64,000 bases of DNA. It comes from Kitasatospora phosalacinea. Lineage in GTDB: Bacteria; Actinomycetota; Actinomycetes; Streptomycetales; Streptomycetaceae. The notes beneath the pieces were generated by a model. That model was given only the letters and a program-made list of their open reading frames with translations, did no database searches and was not told where the DNA came from. This document shows positions 40,716 through 50,219 of this stretch, piece by piece (within the stretch, counting starts at the first letter, position 1; each line of letters begins with the position of its first letter). A program made the position numbers and the translations under genes. The stretch spans positions 744,001 to 808,000 of the forward strand of contig NZ_BSSA01000001.1 of NCBI RefSeq assembly GCF_030268885.1, given 5' to 3'.

Positions 40716-42587
40716 ATGACCCGCACAGCGCACCGCCCCAGGATCGTGGTGGTGGGAGCCGGGCTGGCAGGCACCGCCACCGCCATCAGGATGCTCCGCT
40801 TCGCCCGCCGCCCCGTCGAGGTCGTCCTGCTGGAGCGGCGCACCGACTACCGCTCCGCGGGGGTCGCCTACCACCGCTCCGGGAACCCCTGGGACTACGT
40901 CTTCAACATCCAGGCCGGGCGGATGTCGGTGTTCCGGGAGGACGTCCTCGACTTCGTCCACTGGGCCAACCGGGATGCCGACCGCGGTGACTGGCCCGCG
41001 CACTGGGCCGACCACGAGTTCACCGAGCCGGGCCCGGCACCCCGGCGGATATTCCAGGACTACCTGGAGCAACGGCTCGCCGAGGCCGCCCGCCAGGCCG
41101 CCCCCGGCGTCCTGCTCACCGAGACCGACGGCGAGGCGTTCGACCTGGTGCCCACCCCCGCCGGGGCCGACCTGTCGGTCCGGCTGGGCGACGGCACCGA
41201 GCACGTGCTGCCCGCCGCGCAGGTGGTCCTCGCCACCGGCCTGGAGGAACGCGAACTGCCCTTCGCCGGCGAGGTGCTGGACCACCCGCGGTTCGTCCGC
41301 CACCCCTACTCGGCCGACGGCGTGCGCCGACTGGAGGCGCTGCCGCCCGAGGCCGACGTGGTCATCGTCGGCACGGTGCTCAGCGCCTACGACTCGGCGG
41401 GCCTGCTGCTGCGCCGCGGCCACACCGGGAGCATCACGCTGGTCTCCCGCAGCGGCACCATGTTCCGCTCCTACCCGGGCGGCCACGAGCACGGCGTCCT
41501 GCGCCTGCCCTGTCCCCGCACGCTACTGGAGCCCTACCGCGGCCGCCAGGAGTTCCTGGAGCGGGTCCGCGCCGAATGGACGACGGCCTGCGAGGCCGTT
41601 GCCCGCGACCACCCCGGCACCGCCCCCGACGTGGTCGCCGAACGCGTCGCCAAGGCCTGGGAACCCCACCTGCCCGAGGCCCTCGCACGCATCCCCTCGG
41701 CCGAACTGCGCTGCCTGCTGGACGAGTACGGCACCGCGATCGCCGCCCTCCGGGTCGGCGCGGTGCCCTACACCCTCGACGTCATCGAGCGGGCCGTGCG
41801 CTCAGGCCCGGTCCGCCTGCTGGTCGGGGCCGTCCGGACGGTCGTCCCCATCGGGTCCGGCCGCCTGGAGGTCACCGTCGCCGGCGCCGACGAGAAGCTG
41901 ACCGTCCCGGCGGACCTGGTGGTCGCCAACTTCGGCCGGGAGACCGACTACCGGCGGGTCACCGGACCGCTGTGGCGCAACCTGCTGCGCCGCGGCCTGG
42001 TCACCCCGCACGAGCGCACCGGCCGCGGCCTGGAGGTCGACCACCGCGGGGTGCTGCTCACGCCGTCCGGGGAGCCCGGCGGCCCGCTCACCGCGGTCGG
42101 CCCGCTGCGCGAGGGCGACGAGATCGTGCGCAACGGCCGCACCGGCGCCTTCGCCTTCAACCTCGCCGCCATCAAGAACCACTCCATCGCGGTCGCCGCC
42201 CACGTCATCGAGCAGGTGGAACTCGCCGGACCCGCGGACGACCCCGCCCCCGGTGTTCCTGTTCCGGCCCGGGAGTTGGCCGGATCCGGCGCCTCTGACG
42301 GCACGTTCGAGGAAGCGTCCGACCCCCTGTTCGAGGAGGCTGTGAACCTGGAGGTGCGGAGGATGGCCACCCCGGCCCGGGCCCGGCGCGAGCGGATCGA
42401 CGCCCGCCTGGACGCCCTGGTCGGCCCCCTCACCACCCCGGACGACCCCGGACCCCGCCGCCTGCGCGCGGCGGTCACCCGGGCCGCCGTCCGAAGGCTC
42501 ACCGACGTCTCCATGACGCCGCGCCAACTGCGCCGTCACCTGGGGATCACCGACAACGCGGACAGCGACGAGGACACGGAGGACTGA
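40716..42587 (+). CDS. FAD/NAD(P)-binding protein of the HpyO-like type
   Basis: This 623-residue Rossmann-fold protein starts with RIVVVGAGLAGTATAIRMLR. It has a second dinucleotide-like site near residue 215 (DVVIVGTVLSAYDSAGLLLRRG) and NxQAGRMSVF, typical of the FAD-NAD(P)-binding (Pfam NAD_binding_9) group. The C-terminal 90 residues are charged and helical (MTPRQLRRHLGITDNADSDEDTED end). It opens a four-gene plus-strand operon, and the next gene starts at the base after its TGA. The substrate is unknown. No cluster promoter element stands before it. Confidence 0.8.
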   Translation: MTRTAHRPRIVVVGAGLAGTATAIRMLRFARRPVEVVLLERRTDYRSAGVAYHRSGNPWDYVFNIQAGRMSVFREDVLDFVHWANRDADRGDWPAHWADHEFTEPGPAPRRIFQDYLEQRLAEAARQAAPGVLLTETDGEAFDLVPTPAGADLSVRLGDGTEHVLPAAQVVLATGLEERELPFAGEVLDHPRFVRHPYSADGVRRLEALPPEADVVIVGTVLSAYDSAGLLLRRGHTGSITLVSRSGTMFRSYPGGHEHGVLRLPCPRTLLEPYRGRQEFLERVRAEWTTACEAVARDHPGTAPDVVAERVAKAWEPHLPEALARIPSAELRCLLDEYGTAIAALRVGAVPYTLDVIERAVRSGPVRLLVGAVRTVVPIGSGRLEVTVAGADEKLTVPADLVVANFGRETDYRRVTGPLWRNLLRRGLVTPHERTGRGLEVDHRGVLLTPSGEPGGPLTAVGPLREGDEIVRNGRTGAFAFNLAAIKNHSIAVAAHVIEQVELAGPADDPAPGVPVPARELAGSGASDGTFEEASDPLFEEAVNLEVRRMATPARARRERIDARLDALVGPLTTPDDPGPRRLRAAVTRAAVRRLTDVSMTPRQLRRHLGITDNADSDEDTED

Positions 42588-43841
42588 GTGAACGGGCGAC
42601 GGATCCAGGGCTTCATGCTCACCGGCGGCACCCGGGCCACCCTGCGCGGCACCTGCAACCGCACCGGGCGCCCCCAGGAGGGGACCATCCTGATCGCCCC
42701 CCACCTGGAAGCGGGCCTGTACGACGCCATCGTCACGGCCGGGGCCGTGGTCTGCGGCGGGGGCGGCCAGACCGGCCACATGCAGTCCCTCTGCCGCGGC
42801 CGCGGCATCCCCGTGCTCAGGGTCGACGAAGCCGACCTCGCCGCCCTGGTCGGCGAGGTCACCCTCGACCTGGAGAACGGTTCGATCCTGCTCGACCCCG
42901 ACCCGGCCCCGGCGCCCGCCCCCGTGTCGGGCGCCGCCCTCCCCACCGTGGCGGACCTCGGCGCCGCCTGCGCGGTCATCGCCGACTTCCAGGACATCCG
43001 GACCGTCAACTCCTGCGGCCCGGACGCCGGACGCGTCGACACCTTCTTCATCCGCGAGGAGTTCCTCTGCCTCGCCGCCGGGCTGAGTCCGCTCGACGCC
43101 CTCGCCGGCGGCCCCGACGAGGTCGCCCGTTACGGGCGGGCCCTCGCCGAACGCCTCTGCTCCTTCGTCGAGGAGCTCATCCCCGGCCAGCGCCTCGTGC
43201 TGCGCCTGCTCGACCTGCGCTCCGACCACGCCGCCAGCGTCACCGAGCAGTCCGCCGTCGCCGTCGAGCCCAACCCCGAACTGGGCCTGCACGGCGCCCG
43301 GTGGCTGCTCGGCTCGGCCCCCTACCGGGACGCCCTGCACGGGATGCTCGACACGCTGCGCACCCGGCTCGGCGACCAGGCGGCGCGCGTCCACCTCTCC
43401 GTCCCGTTCCTCAACGACGCCGACGAGTACGCCCAGCTGCGCGAGCACCTGGAACTGCCCCCGACCGTCCCGCTCTCCGCCTTCATCGAGACCCCGGCCG
43501 CGGTCCACGCCACCCCGGGGATCTGCGCCGCGGGCGCCAGCGAACTGTTCGTCGGGGTCAAGGACCTGGTCCAGTTCTACCTGGCCGCCGACCGCGGCAA
43601 CCACCTCGTCGCCGACTCCTACCAGACCCGCCACCCCGCCGTCCTCGACGGCGTCCGCCGGGTCGTCGAGGCCGCCCGGGCCGCCGGCACCCCGGTCCGG
43701 GTCTTCTCCCTGGGCGCCGACCTCGCCCACTACCTCGACCGGCTCCCCACCCCCGACGGCTACATGATGTGCACCGCCGAACTCACCCAGGTCCTCCGGC
43801 CGTCGGCCGCCCCCGCCGGACGGGGAACCTGGGCACGCTGA
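42588..43841 (+). CDS. Shortened PtsI/PPDK-like PEP-utilising protein
   Basis: This 417-residue protein joins a swivelling histidine domain (GGGGQTGHMQSLCRGRGIPVLRV, His near residue 64) to a PEP-binding TIM barrel. Barrel motifs comparable to PtsI are FIREEFLCLA (R-x-E-F-L), LRLLDLRSDH, FIETPAAVH and VKDLVQFYLAADRGN. The usual GTNDL is GVKDL, and the terminal cysteine loop of PtsI is absent. There is no HPr-binding or ATP-grasp domain, so it cannot be a complete PTS enzyme I or PEP synthase. The GTG start directly follows the previous stop. Confidence 0.78.
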   Translation: MNGRRIQGFMLTGGTRATLRGTCNRTGRPQEGTILIAPHLEAGLYDAIVTAGAVVCGGGGQTGHMQSLCRGRGIPVLRVDEADLAALVGEVTLDLENGSILLDPDPAPAPAPVSGAALPTVADLGAACAVIADFQDIRTVNSCGPDAGRVDTFFIREEFLCLAAGLSPLDALAGGPDEVARYGRALAERLCSFVEELIPGQRLVLRLLDLRSDHAASVTEQSAVAVEPNPELGLHGARWLLGSAPYRDALHGMLDTLRTRLGDQAARVHLSVPFLNDADEYAQLREHLELPPTVPLSAFIETPAAVHATPGICAAGASELFVGVKDLVQFYLAADRGNHLVADSYQTRHPAVLDGVRRVVEAARAAGTPVRVFSLGADLAHYLDRLPTPDGYMMCTAELTQVLRPSAAPAGRGTWAR

Positions 43842-43948
43842 GAGAAGCGGAACCCGCTGCGGGGCCACCAGGCTTGGGCGCGCGCGACACGCCCCGGCGT
43901 GCCCCGAGACACCCCCCCTGCCCCCTCATCCCGTGGGAGTCCCGACCC

Positions 43949-44539
43949 ATGACCACACGCACCGCACCGACCGCGACCGGCCCGAGAGGACCACTCGGCC
44001 ACCTGAACCACGGGTCGCACCGCGCCGCACTGAACATCTTCATGCTGGTGGTGCTCGGCCACTGGGCCGAGCACATCGCCCAGGCGTACCAGATCTGGGG
44101 CCTCGGCTGGCCGGTCCCGAAGTCCAAGGGCCTGCTCGGGTACCAGTTCCCGTGGCTGGTGACCTCCGAGTGGATGCACTACGGCTACGCCCTGGTCATG
44201 CTCGTCGGACTGTTCCTGCTGCGTCCCGGGTTCATCGGGCGGGGCCGCACCTGGTGGACGGTGGCGCTGGGGATCCAGTTCTGGCACCACATCGAGCACC
44301 TGCTCCTGCTGCTGCAGGCGCAGACCGGGCACTTCCTGTTCGGCAAGGCGGTACCGACCTCGGTGCTGCAACTGGTCTTCCCCCGAGTTGAGTTGCACCT
44401 CTTCTACAACACGATCGTCTTCATCCCGATGGTCATCGGCATGTACTACCACCTGCGGCCCAACCGCCAGGAACTGTCCGAGATGACGTGCAGCTGCCAG
44501 CACGCCGTCCGCCGCCACGAGGTTGCGGCGCACGCGTGA
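43949..44539 (+). CDS. Histidine-rich membrane protein of unknown function
   Basis: This 196-residue protein has about five hydrophobic segments. Histidines cluster at membrane edges: HWAEHIAQ (about 30-37), FWHHIEHLLLLLQAQTGHF (about 110-130) and VELHLFYN. The spacing resembles metal- or heme-binding membrane proteins, but I recognise no named family. The C-terminus has CSCQHAVRRH. The ATG follows GGGAGT at weak spacing after a 107-base gap. Its stop overlaps the start of the CopC-domain gene (GTGA), which points to a metal-related role (inference). Confidence 0.7.
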   Translation: MTTRTAPTATGPRGPLGHLNHGSHRAALNIFMLVVLGHWAEHIAQAYQIWGLGWPVPKSKGLLGYQFPWLVTSEWMHYGYALVMLVGLFLLRPGFIGRGRTWWTVALGIQFWHHIEHLLLLLQAQTGHFLFGKAVPTSVLQLVFPRVELHLFYNTIVFIPMVIGMYYHLRPNRQELSEMTCSCQHAVRRHEVAAHA

Positions 44540-45111
44540 CCGGCACCGGCTCGCCCAGGTCCTTCCGGCGCACCATGGCTCTCGGCACCGGGGTCGTCGT
44601 ACTGCTCCTGCTCGGACTCCTCTGGGTCAGCGCCCGCCAGCCGGTACGGCTGGCGGGCGTCACCCCGGCCGACGGCAGCGCCCAGGACCGGGCTCCGGCG
44701 GAGGTCGCGCTGACCTTCTCCGGCGACGACTTCCGACCGGGAACGGTCTACCTCCAGGTCAACGGGCCCGACGGCACCTCCGTCACCGACGGCCCGCCCC
44801 GGCTGGACGGCCACCGCCTGGTCACCCCGGTCCGCATCGACGCCCGGGGCAGCTACCAGGTCACCTACCGGCTCGTCCTGGACGGCGGTCGCGAGGTCTC
44901 CGGCACGACCGCTTTCGGCGTCGGAACCGCCGCCGCCCCCGGCGACCGACCCGCCACCCCCGCGGACGACGACGCCCCCACCCATCAGCACGGCGTCGAC
45001 GGCGCCTGGAACCTCCTGCTGATCTGCGTCGACGCCCTCCTGCTCCCCGGAGCCGCCCTCCTACTGCTCCGCGCCCCACGCCTCCGCCGCTCCCCGGCCC
45101 GCACCCGCTGA
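44536..45111 (+). CDS. Membrane-anchored CopC-domain protein
   Basis: This 191-residue protein has an N-terminal membrane helix (about 15-30), then a CopC-like immunoglobulin fold (LAGVTPADGSAQDRAPAEVALTFSGDDF to about residue 130). A proline/aspartate linker with HQH leads to a second helix near the C-terminus (about 160-178). The N-terminal copper-binding histidine of classical CopC is replaced by Arg-Leu-Ala, so copper binding is uncertain. It is coupled to the histidine-rich membrane protein by a GTGA overlap. Confidence 0.8.
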   Translation: MTGTGSPRSFRRTMALGTGVVVLLLLGLLWVSARQPVRLAGVTPADGSAQDRAPAEVALTFSGDDFRPGTVYLQVNGPDGTSVTDGPPRLDGHRLVTPVRIDARGSYQVTYRLVLDGGREVSGTTAFGVGTAAAPGDRPATPADDDAPTHQHGVDGAWNLLLICVDALLLPGAALLLLRAPRLRRSPARTR

Positions 45112-45494
45112 CCCGCCGACCCGCGCCGCGCCTCCGGTCCGCCGACTACCTGCTGCAGGTCTCGAAGGCGATGTCGGTCGGCGGCCCGGAGGTTCGGAAG
45201 GCCGCGGGCGCGGCGCTGGACGCCGGTACCCCGGAGGCGCTGAGCGCGTTCCTGACCATGGGACTCGCCGAGGCCCGCGCCCGGGACGCAGCGGCCGGGC
45301 AGGGCGGCAACGGCACCGGCGGCACCGCCGCCGACCTCGCCTCCACCGGCACCGCCGCCCCGGTGGGCGCCCTCGCCGTCGGCGGTGCCACCGCGATCGC
45401 GCTCGGCGCGGGCACCCTGGTGGCCGCCCGTCGTCGCCAGGAGTCCCGGCCTGCGGTCACCCGACCCGTGGTCGCGGCCGTCCCGCGGCCGTGA
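45112..45494 (+). pseudogene. C-terminal remnant of an ALF-repeat, LPXTG-like surface protein
   Basis: The frame ending at 45494 reads ALF-repeat sequence (ADYLLQVSKAMSVGGPEVRKAAGAAL), a linker, LASTG, a hydrophobic helix and RRR. This is the end of a sortase-type surface protein. The ALF homology begins before the first possible ATG (45171) and directly after the CopC stop, with no start codon or ribosome site. I read it as the stump of a larger gene, not an intact one. If used, the ATG at 45171 would give 107 residues without a signal peptide. Confidence 0.65.
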
Positions 45495-45517
45495 CCACGG
45501 CGCTCCCTCCGGCGTCC

Positions 45518-46516
45518 CTACAGCCAGCCCGCCCGCTTGAACAGCCGGTGCAGACCGATGCAGACGCCCGCCATCAGGGTCAGCACGGCGGGGTAGCCCC
45601 AGGCCTGGCGCAGCTCCGGCATGTGCTCGAAGTTCATCCCGTAGATGCCCGCGATCATGGTCGGTACGGCGGCCAGCGCGGCCCAGGCGGAGATCTTCCG
45701 CATGTCGTCGTTCTGCTGCACGCTGACCTGCGCCAGGTTGGCGGACAGGATGTCGGACAGCAGCCGGTCCAGTCCCTCCACCACTTCGTTGACCTTGGCC
45801 AGGTGGTCCGCCACGTCCCGGAAGTACGGGCGCAGTTCGGCGGCGACGAACGGCACCTGCACGTCGGAGCCGGCCCGGGTCAGCCGCAGCGCGGGCTCCA
45901 TCAGCGGGAAGGTGGCCTTGCGGAAGCCCACCACCTGCCGCTTGAAGCCGTAGATCCGCTCGGCCGCGCCGCGCGAGCGCCCGGGGGAGAAGATCGCCTC
46001 CTCCAGTTCGTCCAGGTCGGTCTGCAACTCGGTCGCCACGTCGAGGTACTGGTCGACGACCAGGTCGCAGACCGCGTACAGCACGGTGGCGGGCCCGTGC
46101 GCGAGCAGTTCGGGCTGGGCCTCCAACCGGCTGCGCAGGTCCTTGAGCGGGCTCTCCGGGCCGTGCCGGACGGTCATCACGTACGAGTCGCCGAGGAAGA
46201 TCATCAGCTCGCCGATCGAGACCGTCTCGTTCTCCTGGTGGTACGCGGCGGTCTTCAGGACGGTGAACACCGAGTCCCGGTAGATGTCGACCTTCGGGCG
46301 CTGGTGCGCGGTCACCGCGTCCTCCACCGCCAGCGGGTGCAGGCCGAACTCGTCGGCGACGTGGTCGAACTCCGCCGCGGTCGGGTCCGCCAGGCCGATC
46401 CACAGGAAGCCGTCACCGGCCGCGCGGACCTCCGCCAGGGCGTCCGAGAAGTCCGCGGGGCCCTGGGTGCGCTTCCCGTCCCGGTAGATGCCGCAATCCA
46501 CGATCATGCTGGCCAT
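45518..46516 (-). CDS. corA: CorA-type magnesium transporter
   Basis: This 332-residue CorA family protein has a long cytoplasmic funnel domain and two C-terminal helices. The pore motif YGMNFEHMPE follows the first helix, and the last residues are basic (HRLFKRAGWL). A start at 46516 gives MASMIVD. An alternative ATG lies three codons inside. It is monocistronic and convergent with the ALF remnant. The predicted role is uptake of Mg2+ or other divalent ions. Confidence 0.93.
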   Translation of the reverse strand: MASMIVDCGIYRDGKRTQGPADFSDALAEVRAAGDGFLWIGLADPTAAEFDHVADEFGLHPLAVEDAVTAHQRPKVDIYRDSVFTVLKTAAYHQENETVSIGELMIFLGDSYVMTVRHGPESPLKDLRSRLEAQPELLAHGPATVLYAVCDLVVDQYLDVATELQTDLDELEEAIFSPGRSRGAAERIYGFKRQVVGFRKATFPLMEPALRLTRAGSDVQVPFVAAELRPYFRDVADHLAKVNEVVEGLDRLLSDILSANLAQVSVQQNDDMRKISAWAALAAVPTMIAGIYGMNFEHMPELRQAWGYPAVLTLMAGVCIGLHRLFKRAGWL

Positions 46517-46569
46517 TGTGACCCGAAGCGGCGGCCCGCGGGGCGGGTTCGACCCCGTACCCTTCAGGT

Positions 46570-47283
46570 ATGCCCACCCTGCTGCTCGTCCGCCACGGCC
46601 GGTCCACCGCCAACTCCGCCGGGATCCTCGCCGGATGGACGCCCGGAGTCGACCTGGACGACACCGGGCGGGCCCAGGCCGCCGCCCTGCCCGGGCGGCT
46701 CGCCGGGCTCCCGATCGCCCGCCTGGTCAGCAGCCCGCTGGAGCGCTGCCGACAGACCCTGGAGCCGCTCGCCGCGGCCCGTCCCGACCTGGCCGCCCCC
46801 GCGCTCGACGAGCGGCTCGGCGAGTGCCACTACGGCGACTGGACCGGCCGCCCGCTGGCCGAACTGGCGGGCGAACCGCTCTGGCGCACCGTCCAGGACC
46901 ACGCCTCGGCCGCGGCCTTCCCCGGCGGCGAGTCGCTGCGTGCGCTCAGCCACCGCACCGTCGACGCGGTGCGCGAGTGGAACGACAAGGTCGCCGTCGA
47001 CCACGGGCCGGACGCGCTCTGGGTCGCCACCACCCACGGCGACGTGATCAAGGCGATCGTCGCCGACGCCCTCGGCCTGCACCTCGACCACTTCCAGCGG
47101 ATCTCGGTCGAGCCCTGCTCGGTCACCGCGATCCGCTACACCCCCCACCGCCCCTACCTGCTGCGCCTCGGCGACACCGGCTCGCTGGCCGCCCTGGCCC
47201 CCCGCCTGCACGGGCACTCGGCCGGGGACGACGCCGTGGTCGGCGGCGAGACCGGCGCCGAGACCGGCACCGCCACCGCCTGA
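46570..47283 (+). CDS. Histidine phosphatase, MSMEG_4193 family
   Basis: This 237-residue protein belongs to the phosphoglycerate mutase-like superfamily. The phosphohistidine motif LLVRHGRSTAN is at residues 5-15, the second catalytic region is RLGECHYGDWTG and the second histidine is TTHGDVIKAI. It belongs to the actinobacterial MSMEG_4193 group, which sits before DUF3090, an SCO1664-like gene and mshC. The same order is seen here. The C-terminal 20 residues are low complexity. Confidence 0.9.
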   Translation: MPTLLLVRHGRSTANSAGILAGWTPGVDLDDTGRAQAAALPGRLAGLPIARLVSSPLERCRQTLEPLAAARPDLAAPALDERLGECHYGDWTGRPLAELAGEPLWRTVQDHASAAAFPGGESLRALSHRTVDAVREWNDKVAVDHGPDALWVATTHGDVIKAIVADALGLHLDHFQRISVEPCSVTAIRYTPHRPYLLRLGDTGSLAALAPRLHGHSAGDDAVVGGETGAETGTATA

Positions 47284-47479
47284 GTTCCGAGCCCCGAGCC
47301 CCGGGCCCGGACGGCGTCCGAACACCCACCGGAGCCGTCCGGGCACGGAGCACCACCACCCCGCCCCGGGGCCAACTGCCCGGCCGCGCACGGGAACCGA
47401 CCGCCCGTGTGCCGCACCGGGGCGGTTTGGCCGTAGGGTGAGATCGAGAAGACCGCAACCCCCCTCCGGAGCGAGCAGC

Positions 47480-48043
47480 GTGACCCGTCAGGTCCACTTC
47501 TTCGACCAGCCCGAGCGCTTCGTGGCCGGCACCGTCGGCCAGCCCGGCGCCCGCGCCTTCTACCTGCAGGCCTCCTCGCGCGGCCGGATCACCAGCGTCC
47601 TGCTGGAGAAGACCCAGGTCGCCGCGCTCGCCGAGCGCATCGAGGAGGTCCTCGACGAGGCGCTGCGCCGCAGCGGCGGCGAGGCGCCGATCCCCGCCGT
47701 CGCCCCCGCCGAACTGCTCGACACCGCCCCGCTCGACCTGCCGCTGGAACAGGAGTTCCGGGTCGGCACGATGGCCCTGGCCTGGGACGCCCGGGACGAG
47801 TGCCTGGTGGTCGAGGCGCAGGCGTACGTCGAGGAGTCCGAGGAGGAGAACGAGGCCGAGGTCTTCGACGACGAGAACGGCCCCGACCTGCTCCGGGTCC
47901 GGCTCAGCGGTGCGATGGCCCGGGTGTTCGCCAAGCGCGCCCTGGACCTGGTCGCCGCGGGCCGCAAGCCCTGCCCGTTCTGCAACCTCCCGCTCGACCC
48001 GGAGGGCCACCTGTGCCCGCGCGCGAACGGCTACCGGCGCTGA
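47480..48043 (+). CDS. DUF3090 family protein
   Basis: This 187-residue conserved actinobacterial protein starts RQVHFFDQPERFVAGTVGQPGARAFYLQA. It has an acidic middle (EESEEENEAEVFDDENGPDLLRVRL) and ends with a CPFC-x9-HxC zinc-ribbon-like motif (PCPFCNLPLDPEGHLCPR). The GTG at 47480 is supported by GGAG eight bases upstream. Function is unknown, and context is the mshC neighbourhood. Confidence 0.9.
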   Translation: MTRQVHFFDQPERFVAGTVGQPGARAFYLQASSRGRITSVLLEKTQVAALAERIEEVLDEALRRSGGEAPIPAVAPAELLDTAPLDLPLEQEFRVGTMALAWDARDECLVVEAQAYVEESEEENEAEVFDDENGPDLLRVRLSGAMARVFAKRALDLVAAGRKPCPFCNLPLDPEGHLCPRANGYRR

Positions 48044-48060
48044 ACGAGGAGAGCCCCGAG

Positions 48061-48900
48061 GTGGCGGACGCCCCCGGCACCGACCCGGCCACCAGCGCCG
48101 CGCTGGCCGCCGACCGGGCCACCGCGCTCACCCTGCTGCGCGAGGGCGCCCTGGCCGTGCACGGCCGGGTCACCGACGCCTCCAACGCCGTCCTGTACTG
48201 CACCGTCACGCTGGACGGCGTCACCGCCCCGTGCGTCTACAAGCCGGTCGCGGGGGAGCGCCCGCTGTGGGACTTCCCGGACGGCACCCTGGCCGGCCGG
48301 GAGACCGCCGCGCACGAGCTCTCCGCCGCCACCGGCTGGCACCTCGTCCCGCCCACCGTGCTGCGCGACGGCCCGGCCGGGCCCGGCATGGTCCAGCTGT
48401 GGATCGAGCCCGACCCGGACGCCCCCGAACTGCTCGACCTGCAGCCCCTGGACGGCGTCCGGGAGGGCTGGCTGCCCGTGGTCCGGGCCGAGGTCGACGG
48501 CGGCCGCCAGGTCTGGCTGGTGCACCGCGACGACGCCCGGCTGCGCCGCCTCGCCGTCCTGGATGCCGTCCTCAACAACGCCGACCGCAAGGGCGGCCAC
48601 TGGCTGCCCGCCGCCGACGGCCGGATCTACGGCATCGACCACGGCGTCACCCTCCACACCGACCCGAAACTGCGCACCCTGCTCTGGGGCTGGGCCGAAC
48701 AGCCGCTCACCGCCGAGGCGCTCGACGTCCTGGCCAAGCTCGCCGCCGACCTCGACGGCCCGCTCGGCGAACGGCTGCGCCCGCACCTGACGCCCGGCGA
48801 GCTCGACGCGCTGAAGGCCCGGACGGCCGCGCTGCGCGCCTCCGGGCGGCACCCGCTGCCGTCACGGGAGTGGCCTTCTATTCCCTGGCCGCCGGTCTGA
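48061..48900 (+). CDS. SCO1664-like protein, PI3/4-kinase-related fold
   Basis: This protein has 279 residues from the GTG at 48061, chosen because GAGGAG lies nine bases upstream. A GTG at 48013 would overlap the DUF3090 gene. A nucleotide-binding lysine region (VYKPVAGERPLWDFP) and a catalytic loop-like DAVLNNADRKGGHWL followed by IYGIDHGVTLH are kinase-like and match the SCO1664 family. It is co-linear with mshC. Activity is unproven. Confidence 0.85.
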   Translation: MADAPGTDPATSAALAADRATALTLLREGALAVHGRVTDASNAVLYCTVTLDGVTAPCVYKPVAGERPLWDFPDGTLAGRETAAHELSAATGWHLVPPTVLRDGPAGPGMVQLWIEPDPDAPELLDLQPLDGVREGWLPVVRAEVDGGRQVWLVHRDDARLRRLAVLDAVLNNADRKGGHWLPAADGRIYGIDHGVTLHTDPKLRTLLWGWAEQPLTAEALDVLAKLAADLDGPLGERLRPHLTPGELDALKARTAALRASGRHPLPSREWPSIPWPPV

Positions 48901-48989
48901 TACCGATCCGAAACCGAGGACGAATCGATTCCGGCCGATCGCGTCCGTAGGTTGGTCTTTCAAATGATCGCAAGGTTAGAGTCGGTCCC

Positions 48990-50219
48990 ATGCATGCCTG
49001 GCCCGCCTCCGAGGTTCCCGCCCTGCCCGGTCAGGGGCTTCCCCTGCGCATCCACGACACCGCCACGAGCAGTGTCCGAGAGGTCGTGCCCACCGGCCCG
49101 ACCGCCCGGCTCTACGTCTGCGGCATCACCCCCTACGACGCGACCCACCTGGGCCACGCAGCCACCTACAACACCTTCGACCTGATCCAGCGGGTCTGGA
49201 AGGACGCCGGCCACGACGTCCTCTACGTCCAGAACGTCACCGACGTGGACGACCCGCTGCTGGAGCGCGCCGTCGCCACCGGCCAGGACTGGACCGCACT
49301 CGCCGAGCGCGAGACCGCGCTGTTCCGCGAGGACATGACCGCGCTGCGGATGCTCCCGCCCGCGCACTACATCGGCGCCGTCGAGTCCATCCCGTGGATC
49401 GTCCCGCTGGTGCAGCGCCTGCTCGCCTCCGGCGCCGCCTACGAGGTCGACGGCGACGTCTACTTCTCGGTCGACGCCGACCCGCGCTTCGGCGAGGTCT
49501 CCGGCCTCACCCGCGAGCAGATGCTCCCGGTCTTCGCCGAGCGCGGCGGCGACCCCGAGCGCCCCGGCAAGAAGAACCCGCTCGACGCCCTGCTCTGGCT
49601 CTCCGCCCGCCCCGGCGAACCCGCCTGGGAGACCGAGCTCGGCCACGGCCGCCCCGGCTGGCACATCGAGTGCGTGGCCATCGCCCTGCAGTTCCTCGGC
49701 ATGGACTTCGACATCCAGGGCGGCGGCAGCGACCTGTCCTTCCCGCACCACGAGATGGGCGCCGCCCACGCCCAGGTCGCCCTCGGCGAGCACCCCTACG
49801 CCCGCGCGTACGTGCACGCCGGCATGGTCGGCCTGGACGGGCACAAGATGTCCAAGTCCCGCGGCAACCTGGTCTTCGTCTCGGCCCTGCGCCGCGACGG
49901 CATCGACCCCGCCGCGATCCGGCTCGCCCTGCTCGCCCACCACTACCGCAGCGACTGGGAGTGGACGGCCGCCGACCTCGACGCCGCCCTGACCCGCCTG
50001 GCCACCTGGCGCTCCGCGGTCTCCCGCCCCGACGGGCCGCCCGCCGAGGCGCTGCTCGCCGAGGTCCGCGCCGCCCTCGCCGACGACCTCGACGCCCCGG
50101 CCGCCCTCGCCGCCGTCGACCGCTGGGCCGCCACCGCCCACGCGGAGGGCGGCGAGGACACCGGCGCCCCGGGCCTCGTCTCCCGCACCGTCGACGCCCT
50201 CCTGGGCGTGGCCCTGTAA
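48990..50219 (+). CDS. mshC: Cysteine:glucosaminyl inositol ligase MshC
   Basis: This 409-residue ligase uses ATP to join cysteine to GlcN-inositol in mycothiol synthesis. It resembles a cysteinyl-tRNA synthetase catalytic domain without the anticodon-binding part. [17 protein letters not shown] contains the zinc cysteine and the HIGH-like motif. [15 protein letters not shown] and FPHHEMG follow, and HKMSKSRGN is the ATP loop. Length is normal for MshC. The ATG at 48990 has only a weak upstream AAGGTTAG. Presence confirms an actinobacterial chromosome. Confidence 0.95.
   Translation: MHAWPASEVPALPGQGLPLRIHDTATSSVREVVPTGPTARLYVCGITPYDATHLGHAATYNTFDLIQRVWKDAGHDVLYVQNVTDVDDPLLERAVATGQDWTALAERETALFREDMTALRMLPPAHYIGAVESIPWIVPLVQRLLASGAAYEVDGDVYFSVDADPRFGEVSGLTREQMLPVFAERGGDPERPGKKNPLDALLWLSARPGEPAWETELGHGRPGWHIECVAIALQFLGMDFDIQGGGSDLSFPHHEMGAAHAQVALGEHPYARAYVHAGMVGLDGHKMSKSRGNLVFVSALRRDGIDPAAIRLALLAHHYRSDWEWTAADLDAALTRLATWRSAVSRPDGPPAEALLAEVRAALADDLDAPAALAAVDRWAATAHAEGGEDTGAPGLVSRTVDALLGVAL

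Noticed and set aside
27881..43841. RPH-like protein and shortened PtsI-like protein as two halves of one split PEP synthase
   Set aside because: Each has its own swivelling histidine domain, they lie 12 kb apart in different operons, and only the first carries the cluster promoter element.
48013..48060. Upstream GTG at 48013 as start of the SCO1664-like gene
   Set aside because: It lies inside the DUF3090 gene without a ribosome site, whereas GTG 48061 has GAGGAG nine bases before it.
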